Assembly (NCBI RefSeq): GCF_012273655.1
Contig: NZ_JAAWWP010000010.1
Location: 1-64,000 of the forward strand
Direction of reading: 5' to 3'
From: Streptomyces physcomitrii
Lineage (GTDB): Bacteria; Actinomycetota; Actinomycetes; Streptomycetales; Streptomycetaceae
DNA: 64,000 bases
Below are positions 58,565-64,000 of this stretch, in pieces; within the stretch, counting starts at the first letter, position 1; the number at the start of each line of letters is the position of its first letter. The translations under genes and the position numbers were made by a program. The notes under the pieces were generated by a model that worked only from the letters and a program-made list of their open reading frames with translations, searched no databases and was not told the DNA's origin.

Positions 58565-59521
58565 ATGTTCGCCAACTATCTGATCGGCCTGCGCGAGGGA
58601 CTCGAAGCCAGCCTGGTCGTCTGCATCCTCATCGCCTACCTGGTGAAGACCGAGCGGCGGGACGCCCTGCGGCCGGTCTGGGCCGGGATCGCGGTCGCCG
58701 TGCTGCTCGCGCTCGGCTTCGGCTGCGCGCTCACCTTCGGCTCCCAGGAGCTGACCTTCGAGGCGCAGGAGGCGCTCGGCGGTTCGCTCTCCGTCGTGGC
58801 GGTGGTCCTGGTGACCTGGATGGTCTTCTGGATGCGGCGCACCGCCCGGCATCTCAAGGCCGAGCTGCACGGAAAGCTGGACGCGGCCCTGCAGATGGGC
58901 ACCGGCGCCCTGGTGCTCACCGCCTTCCTCGCGGTGGGCCGCGAGGGCCTGGAGACCGCGCTCTTCGTCTGGGCCTCGGTGCGCGCCTCGGGCGACGGCA
59001 CCCACGCCCCGCTGCTCGGCGTGCTGCTCGGGCTGCTCAGCGCGGTGGTCCTCGGCTGGCTCTTCTACCGGGGCGCCGTCCGCATCAATCTGGCCCGCTT
59101 CTTCACCTGGACCGGCGCGATGCTGGTGGTGGTCGCCGCGGGTGTGCTCGCCTACGGCTTCCACGACCTCCAGGAGGCCCGCTTCCTCGGCGGTCTTCAG
59201 AACAAGGCCTTCGACATCAGCGGGACCCTGCCGCCGGACAGCTGGTACGGCACCCTCCTCAAGGGCGTCTTCAACTTCCAGCCCGACCCGACCGTCCTCC
59301 AGGTCACGGTGTGGACGCTGTACCTGGTCCCGACGCTCGCCCTGTTCTTCGCCCCGGTAGGGTTCGGGCCCGGGAAGGGGAAGGTGACGGGAGTCGATGA
59401 GCAAGGTGCGCAGGGTGGGCCGGGTCGCGGCGGCAGCGGCGACGGTGACGGCGCTGGCCATGACGGCGAGCGCGTGCGTGACGGTGCACGGGGAACGGGA
59501 GATCATCCCGTCGGCGACTGA
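58565..59521 (+). CDS. efeU: EfeU iron permease (FTR1 family)
   Basis: 318 residues with seven membrane helices. The two iron-binding REGLE motifs are at residues 10-14 (helix 1) and 126-130 (helix 4). The membrane part ends near residue 275 (LYLVPTLALFFAPVGF). The last ~45 residues (Gly/Asp-rich) are read from DNA that also encodes the signal peptide of the next gene, a 125-nt overlap. I would expect the natural end near 59400, where a TGA in another frame makes an ATGA junction with the next start. Confidence 0.88.
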   Translation: MFANYLIGLREGLEASLVVCILIAYLVKTERRDALRPVWAGIAVAVLLALGFGCALTFGSQELTFEAQEALGGSLSVVAVVLVTWMVFWMRRTARHLKAELHGKLDAALQMGTGALVLTAFLAVGREGLETALFVWASVRASGDGTHAPLLGVLLGLLSAVVLGWLFYRGAVRINLARFFTWTGAMLVVVAAGVLAYGFHDLQEARFLGGLQNKAFDISGTLPPDSWYGTLLKGVFNFQPDPTVLQVTVWTLYLVPTLALFFAPVGFGPGKGKVTGVDEQGAQGGPGRGGSGDGDGAGHDGERVRDGARGTGDHPVGD

Positions 59522-60398
59522 GGGCGAGGCCGCGGCCGCGCTCGAGGAGTTCACCGCCGCCTACAACAAGGCGGACAAGGAGTTCGACCCCTCCCTGGAC
59601 GCGGGGTACGTCACGGGACCGCTCGGCGCGATCAACCAGGCGGGGCTGAAGGCGAAGCACAAGAACCACCCCGACGGCAACGAGCGGCACGCCCCGCTGA
59701 AGCTGACGGACGCGAAGTTCACCATCCCCAAGCAGGCGGGCTGGCCGAAGTTCTTCCTCGCCGACACCGACTCCAACCGGGACCGCGACGACAAGTCGGC
59801 CTACGACAACCGCTGGTTGCTGGTCTTCACCCGTACCGGCGCCGACGCCACCTGGAAGGGCACCTATCTCTCCCTGGTCGGCCTGGACGAGGTGCCCCGG
59901 CTGAAGAAGGACTCCGAGGGGCTCGCCGAACCGGTGAAGCCCGCGGATGCCGCCCTGCTCGCCCAGCCGCGCCGACTCAGCGGCGCCTACACGGAGTTCC
60001 TCGGCAAGAAAGGCGCCGAGGAGACCTTCGCCCCCGGCTCGCACACCACCCGCTGGCGCGAGAACCGGGCCAAGTCCGCGTCCAGGATGGGCTATTCACG
60101 CCAGTACATCGACCAGCCGATGACCGAAGGCGCCTTCGCCCCGCTCGGCCTGCGGACCGTGGACGGCGGCGCCCTGGTCTTCTTCTCCACCCACCACTAC
60201 GAGAAGACCACCGCCGCCAAGGGCCTGGACCTGCGGCTCACCGAGGACCAGAAGGCGATGATGACCGGCGAGGCGAAGCAGTCGGTCACCCTGGAGCGCG
60301 TCTCCAACCAGTCGGCCGTGGACCCCGCCAAGGGCGGCAAGGGCAAAGTGGACATCCTCGGCCGCATCGAGGGCCTGACCGGCGCCCGCGGCGAGTAG
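59397..60398 (+). CDS. Putative secreted lipoprotein, function unknown
   Basis: 333 residues. Signal sequence RRVGRVAAAAATVTALAMTASAC with a probable lipobox Cys at ~27, then a soluble domain rich in charged residues with AAYNKADKEFDPSLDAGYVTG and SYDxRW-like segments (KSAYDNRWLLVFTR). No known domain is recognised. ACGGGAG precedes the ATG. It starts inside the 3' end of efeU and so belongs to the Efe transcription unit; an accessory role at the cell surface in iron uptake is only a guess. Confidence 0.78.
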   Translation: MSKVRRVGRVAAAAATVTALAMTASACVTVHGEREIIPSATEGEAAAALEEFTAAYNKADKEFDPSLDAGYVTGPLGAINQAGLKAKHKNHPDGNERHAPLKLTDAKFTIPKQAGWPKFFLADTDSNRDRDDKSAYDNRWLLVFTRTGADATWKGTYLSLVGLDEVPRLKKDSEGLAEPVKPADAALLAQPRRLSGAYTEFLGKKGAEETFAPGSHTTRWRENRAKSASRMGYSRQYIDQPMTEGAFAPLGLRTVDGGALVFFSTHHYEKTTAAKGLDLRLTEDQKAMMTGEAKQSVTLERVSNQSAVDPAKGGKGKVDILGRIEGLTGARGE

Positions 60399-60431
60399 CG
60401 GGGCGCCGCCGCGGGCCGGGAGCGGTCGCGC

Positions 60432-61160
60432 TCAGCGGCGCGAGGGCCAGGGCGCGGCGTCCTCCGCGTAGGAGTCGCCCACATGCCGGGCGCAGGCGTC
60501 GGTGAGCGCTTCGAGCAGGGTCAGCGGGTCGGGGAGCGGATGCTCGGGGCCGCGCAGCCACCGTACGTCCCGCTCGCCGGGCAGCCGCGCGGGCGGCAGC
60601 AGGACGTAGGAGCCCCGGCAGTGCCAGCGCAGTCCGGGGTGCTCGTCCATGGTCTCGGGGTGGCAGTCCAGGGCGCAGGGCCACCACTCGTCCTCGTCCT
60701 CGGGGGTGCCGCGGGTGGCGGTGAAGAAGAGCATGCGGTCACCGCCTGACTCGGCGACCGGGCCGACGTCGATCCCCTCGGAGAGCAGGCGCTCCAGGGC
60801 TTCGGCGCCCGCGGCGAGGGGCACGTCGAGGACGTCGTGGACCATGCCCGTCGCGGTGATGAAGTTGGCCTCGGGGTCGGCCAGGGCCCAGCGCTCGATC
60901 TGCGCCCGGTCGGTGGTCGACTGGGTCTGCCAGGCGAAGGAGACGGGGTGCTGGCCCGGGGTGGGACAGCCGATGCGCTCGCAGGAACATCGGAATCCGG
61001 CGGGATGCGCCGCGGGGGCTATCGGCATCCCGGCGGCGGCCACGGCGAGCAGCAGCGCCTCGCGCTCCTCACCCGGTACCGCCTCGTCCTCCTTGGGGCG
61101 GCGGCCTCGTAGCCACTGGGAGATCCTGCTCTGCCCTCGGCGGCCGAACTCAGCGCCCAT
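60432..61160 (-). CDS. Bifunctional DNA primase/polymerase (Prim-Pol) N-terminal domain protein
   Basis: 242 residues. After a ~45-residue basic lead (RRGQSRISQWLRGRRPKED), the sequence PAAHPAGFRCSCERIGCPTPGQHP with Cys residues, then ANFITATGMVHDVLDVPLAAG (the Prim-Pol DxD reads DVLD here) and GDRMLFFTATRGTPEDEDEW follow the pattern of chromosomal Streptomyces proteins annotated with this domain. It lacks helicase or primase C-terminal parts, so it is not a plasmid replicase. The start at 61160 (MGAEFGRRG) is preferred over open frame up to 61286. Confidence 0.8.
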   Translation of the reverse strand: MGAEFGRRGQSRISQWLRGRRPKEDEAVPGEEREALLLAVAAAGMPIAPAAHPAGFRCSCERIGCPTPGQHPVSFAWQTQSTTDRAQIERWALADPEANFITATGMVHDVLDVPLAAGAEALERLLSEGIDVGPVAESGGDRMLFFTATRGTPEDEDEWWPCALDCHPETMDEHPGLRWHCRGSYVLLPPARLPGERDVRWLRGPEHPLPDPLTLLEALTDACARHVGDSYAEDAAPWPSRR

Positions 61161-61531
61161 GCATCCCCTCGCCTCGTCGTGGAAGCCCACAGATACCTCC
61201 CATGGTCGCACCATCCGATGCCTGGGGTGGCCACAGTCCGCTTCCGGTCCGTACGGGAAGAAGTACACCCCGGGGAGTTGGCGCACTATGACAGGAATCG
61301 CCCGCTATCGCTGTCATCGGGGTCACATCTGTGCACCGGCCGCCGGTCCGCCGGCCGGGTCCCCACGTCAGGACCCCGGGGTGACGGCGTCCCGACAAGG
61401 AGGAGGGCCCGGAGCGGGGCGGGGTTGCCCGGCGAGGCGGCCGGGTTCTTACGATTCCCTGACGGCTCGCCGCCCGCCGCGCGCAGGGGGCGGGGCGGAC
61501 CGGGCCGCCGGGAGTCGGCGGCCGCCGGGGG
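61161..61531. other. Gap between the TetR gene and the Prim-Pol gene
   Basis: 371 bp, both flanking genes on the minus strand. I see no gene. GC-rich short inverted repeats (CCGGCCG and CGGCCGG near 61336-61360) could end the tetR transcript; the part next to 61160 should hold the Prim-Pol promoter. Confidence 0.35.
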
Positions 61532-62215
61532 TCAGCGGGGCGAGAGGCCGCCGAGGGCGTAGTCGACCAAGGTGTCCGTGTACTCGTGGGTCAGCGGCCC
61601 CGACCGCTGGAGCCACCGCTGGGCGAGCGGCGAGACGAAGAGCTCCAGGGCGATACGGGGATCGACGTCCCTCCGTACCTGCCCTTGCTCCTGCGCCGAC
61701 TTGAGCCGCTCCACGTACAACTGCAGCTGCGGTTCGAGGAGTTGGGTCACGAAGGTACGGCCGAGCTGCTCGTCCACCACGCCCTGGGCGGCCAAGGCCC
61801 GTGCGGGCGCCTCGAATCGGGGATCGAGCATCTCGTCCACCGTGGCACGCAGCACCAGCTTGAGGTCCGCCGCCAGGTCGCCGGTGTCCGGGAAGACCCA
61901 CTCCTCGCCCAGTTCCTCGGCGGCCCGCTGGGACAGATCGAGGAAGGCCTCAAGGAGCACCTCGCCCTTCGACGTCCACCAGCGGTAGATCGTCTGCTTG
62001 CCCACCCCGGCCCGCGAGGCGATCGCCTCGATCGTGGTCCGCGGATAGCCGACCTCTCCCACCAGCGCCAGCGCGGCATCGTAGATGGCGCGGCGCGAGC
62101 GCTCGCTGCGCCGGGTCGAGTCGGGCGCCGGCCGGCCCGGAGCCTGGTTGCCGGGCGTGGTCCGCGGCGGGGTGGCGGGCTGGTCGGGCACGGGGGCGGA
62201 GGAAGTCGGGGACAT
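61532..62215 (-). CDS. TetR/AcrR-family transcriptional regulator
   Basis: 227 residues. A disordered Pro/Thr-rich N terminus (~1-35) precedes the helix-turn-helix (SRRAIYDAALALVGEVGYPRTTIEAIASRAGVGKQTIYRWW at ~40-80), then an all-helical ligand domain of the TetR_C type. The promoter region carries two identical-core palindromes (GAGACG-N3-CGTCTC), one over the probable -35 of this gene, so self-repression and control of the divergent DUF6243 gene are likely. TAGATT followed by 6 nt and the ATG suggests a leaderless mRNA. Confidence 0.92.
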   Translation of the reverse strand: MSPTSSAPVPDQPATPPRTTPGNQAPGRPAPDSTRRSERSRRAIYDAALALVGEVGYPRTTIEAIASRAGVGKQTIYRWWTSKGEVLLEAFLDLSQRAAEELGEEWVFPDTGDLAADLKLVLRATVDEMLDPRFEAPARALAAQGVVDEQLGRTFVTQLLEPQLQLYVERLKSAQEQGQVRRDVDPRIALELFVSPLAQRWLQRSGPLTHEYTDTLVDYALGGLSPR

Positions 62216-62245
62216 ACCGCGAATCTACCCCCCACCGAGCCCGGC

Positions 62246-62260
62246 GAGACGCACCGTCTC
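62246..62260. promoter_or_regulatory. TetR operator candidate 1 (GAGACG-CAC-CGTCTC)
   Basis: Perfect 6-bp arms with a 3-bp centre, 31 bp upstream of the TetR start and over its likely -35 position. Confidence 0.65.
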
Positions 62261-62304
62261 AATTCACTGGACAGGACACCGCCGCCGCGCGCACAGTGGA
62301 GGCC

Positions 62305-62385
62305 ATGGAGAACGAGACGATACGTCTCGACTCCCCTGCCACCCCGCGCTCGCGGCCGTGGCCCGCAGTCCACCAGTGGAGGTGA
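62305..62385 (+). CDS. Putative 26-residue upstream ORF (leader peptide)
   Basis: MENETIRLDSPATPR... 26 residues, ending PWPAVHQWR. GGAGG stands just 2 nt before the ATG, which is close. Its TGA stop (62383-62385) is embedded in the GGAGGTGA Shine-Dalgarno of the DUF6243 gene, so terminating ribosomes could re-initiate there. Codons 4-8 coincide with operator palindrome 2. It is a small candidate without homologue support from me. Confidence 0.4.
   Translation: MENETIRLDSPATPRSRPWPAVHQWR
62314..62328. promoter_or_regulatory. TetR operator candidate 2 (GAGACG-ATA-CGTCTC)
   Basis: Same 6-bp arms and 3-bp spacing as the first site, 68 bp away, 64 bp before the DUF6243 start. Confidence 0.65.
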
Positions 62386-62391
62386 GACCCC

Positions 62392-62604
62392 ATGGCCCGC
62401 AAGGGAAACATGCTGGGCGTCGGAGGCACCCGCAACAAGCTCTCCCGAGGCGCCCTGCGCGGAAACGGCCGCGGCCCCGGCTTCTCCGGTCAGGACCCCC
62501 AGACCCAGAAGCGCGAACTGCTGCGGAAACTCCAGGAGCAGCGGGGCGAGGGACGGCAGACCGGCGAAGCCGAGTCGGCCCCGGAGACCGAGACGGAAGG
62601 CTAG
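62392..62604 (+). CDS. DUF6243-family small protein
   Basis: 70 residues, basic first half (MARKGNMLGVGGTRNKLSRGALRG) and a Gln/Glu-rich helix (PQTQKRELLRKLQEQ), matching what I recall of the Streptomyces DUF6243 proteins. It has no enzymatic motif; the Gly/Arg-rich start suggests nucleic acid or ribosome binding, which is speculative. A strong GGAGGTGA lies 6 nt before the ATG. It is probably controlled by the divergent TetR regulator. Confidence 0.85.
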   Translation: MARKGNMLGVGGTRNKLSRGALRGNGRGPGFSGQDPQTQKRELLRKLQEQRGEGRQTGEAESAPETETEG

Positions 62605-62650
62605 GTGGACGGCCTCGGCCCCGGCCCGGGGGCCTGGGCCGGATGAACCC

Positions 62651-63667
62651 TCACTCCTCGCCCGGCTGCTCCCCCGGCGGCCAGCCGTCACCCCAGTCGA
62701 TGTCGCGGGCGGCGCGGTAGAGCGGCCCCTGCCGCTTGGTCACCGTCCTGCGGCGCAGCCCCGGCTCGCGCTCGCACAGGTCGAGCAGGACCTGCCCCTT
62801 GCGGATCTGCGGCTTGCGCACCACCCGCGCCCCGACCGGGTCCACCGGGAAGCGGGTGGCCGCGACATAGCTGAACTTCTCGTCCTCGTACGCGAGGGTG
62901 CCGCCCTTGACCTGCCGGTGCAGGGAGGTGCGGCTCAGCCGTACCGAGAAGTGGCACCAGTCGGTGCCCGGCACGATCGGGCAGTCGGCGGCGTGCGGAC
63001 AGGGCGCGGCGAGGTGGAACCCGGCGCCGATCAGCTGCTCGCGCGCCTGGAGGATCCGGGCGTACCCCTCCGGCGTGCCCGGCTCGACGACGACCACGGC
63101 CTGCCCCGCCCCGGCCGCCGCGCGCACCGCCGACTCCCGGTCGGCGTCGGTGAGTTCACCCAGTACATAGGAGAGGGTGACCAGCTCGGCGGGCGGGACC
63201 TCCAGGCCCGTGCCGATCCGGGCCCGCCGCCAGGCGGTCTCCGCCAGCGGCGCGAAGTGCCCGGCGAGTTCGCGGCCGAGCGCGAGCGCGGGCTCCGCCC
63301 AGTCGAGCACGGTGACGGGCCGCCGCCCCTCCCAGGTGGCGTTGACCGCCCAGGTGGCGGCGCCGGTACCGCCACCGAGGTCGGTGTGCGAGGCGGGCCG
63401 CCACTCGGGCGCCACCGCGGCCAGCGCCGCCAGCGCGGAACGCACCGCCTCGAAGGTCGCGGGCATCCGGTACGCGGCATAGGCGGCGACATCCGCCCGG
63501 TCCCGCAGCACCGGGGCACCGGTCGGGGTCCGCCCCCGATAGCTGGCGATGAGCCGGTCGACCGCCTGCGCCGCCTGCCGGGGCGGCAGCCCGTCGAGCA
63601 GACCGGCGAGGGCGACGCGCAGCGCGTCGGCGGGGGCGCCGTCGGTGGCGGCGAGAGCGGCGTTCAC
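62651..63667 (-). CDS. Rsm22-family (small ribosomal subunit) methyltransferase-like protein
   Basis: 338 residues. The S-adenosylmethionine fold shows ASHTDLGGGTGAATWAV (motif I) and VVVVEPGTPEGY. A Cys cluster, CPHAADCPIVPGTDWC, with the following conserved SVRLSRTSLHRQVKGG and FSYVAATR, identifies the Rsm22 group, whose eukaryotic members bind Fe-S and assist mitoribosome assembly. It starts with GTG at 63667. It probably modifies or helps assemble the ribosomal small subunit. Confidence 0.9.
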   Translation of the reverse strand: MNAALAATDGAPADALRVALAGLLDGLPPRQAAQAVDRLIASYRGRTPTGAPVLRDRADVAAYAAYRMPATFEAVRSALAALAAVAPEWRPASHTDLGGGTGAATWAVNATWEGRRPVTVLDWAEPALALGRELAGHFAPLAETAWRRARIGTGLEVPPAELVTLSYVLGELTDADRESAVRAAAGAGQAVVVVEPGTPEGYARILQAREQLIGAGFHLAAPCPHAADCPIVPGTDWCHFSVRLSRTSLHRQVKGGTLAYEDEKFSYVAATRFPVDPVGARVVRKPQIRKGQVLLDLCEREPGLRRRTVTKRQGPLYRAARDIDWGDGWPPGEQPGEE

Positions 63668-63891
63668 CTGGGAGATCTTAGGGGGCCGCGCGGGGTGGGC
63701 GGTCCCCCGGTGGCACAGGGGGCCGCCCGCGTGCCCGTACCCGCTCCGGAGCGGCGGGGCGGGCCCGGGTGAGCCCGCGAGGGGTACCCGCCCGACGTTC
63801 TCCTCCGTGGGCCAGAACCGTTGTCCCCTCCCTCCTCGTCCTCCACGGCAGAGGCCGGAGGAACGGCCCGAGGGAACGGAACGGGAGACCA

Positions 63892-64000
63892 GTGGACCGG
63901 TCGCGCAGCGATATGTTCTCCGCGCTCAAGGCGGCTCTCCCCGGCTGCTTCCGGCGCGGCCGGGTGCTCGCCGTCCTCGCTGTACTGACCGCCGGGCTGC
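63892..64000 (+). CDS. Partial gene, start of a probable secreted or membrane protein
   Basis: Open from the GTG at 63892 to the window end (36 residues). ACGGGAG precedes it. The sequence has a basic stretch (FRRGR) followed by a hydrophobic run (VLAVLAVLTAGL), the look of a signal peptide. The remainder lies outside the window, so no function can be given. A 224-bp region before it diverges from the Rsm22 gene. Confidence 0.55.
   Translation, partial: MDRSRSDMFSALKAALPGCFRRGRVLAVLAVLTAGL

Overview
The window is a chromosomal stretch of a high-GC actinomycete, almost certainly a Streptomyces. Third codon positions are nearly always G or C, GTG starts and ATGA/GTGA/TAATG gene overlaps are common, and Streptomyces-type families are present (SARP regulator, F420 enzymes, EfeO/EfeB/EfeU, GlnE, GlnA2, DUF6243). 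No rRNA, tRNA, CRISPR array, insertion sequence or prophage was seen.

1-10.9 kb is housekeeping and regulation: a two-component system, a sigma-like membrane protein, an alpha-glucosidase, a PAP2 phosphatase, the glutamine synthetase adenylyltransferase GlnE and a PPOX-fold protein.

10.9-21.8 kb is the part I consider novel: an apparently undescribed RiPP-type biosynthetic cluster. Behind an unusually AT-rich leader region it encodes an acyl-CoA dehydrogenase, a divergent DUF692/MNIO iron oxidase, its partner protein, a 53-residue precursor peptide with two copies of GPGTIVVKFTG, a perfect 13-bp stem-loop, a nitroreductase, a full-length AsnB-type amidotransferase, a PrpF-like isomerase, a dihydroorotase/hydantoinase-like amidohydrolase and an MFS exporter. 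All ten lie on the + strand with tight spacing, so they plausibly make and export one modified peptide or peptide-derived metabolite.

21.9-36.5 kb returns to conserved chromosome: a VOC protein, GlnA2 (gamma-glutamylpolyamine synthetase type), DUF3105/DUF305 membrane or secreted proteins, a D-2-hydroxyacid dehydrogenase, NAD+ synthetase, an MFS exporter, a subtilisin, an endonuclease/exonuclease/phosphatase protein, PanB and a DrrAB-like ABC exporter. 36.5-47.5 kb holds a large SARP-NB-ARC-TPR regulator, a site-2-protease-like protein, an F420:NADPH reductase next to a sialidase, an MFS protein and methionine aminopeptidase.

47.8-60.4 kb is an iron/haem acquisition region: haem oxygenase, two HtaA-domain haem-binding surface proteins, the HmuTUV haem importer and EfeO-EfeB-EfeU. 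Three DmdR/IdeR-like iron boxes sit in front of its transcription units. The last 4 kb carries a Prim-Pol-domain protein, a TetR regulator with two matching palindromic operators, DUF6243 with an upstream small ORF, an Rsm22-family methyltransferase and the start of a gene cut by the window end.
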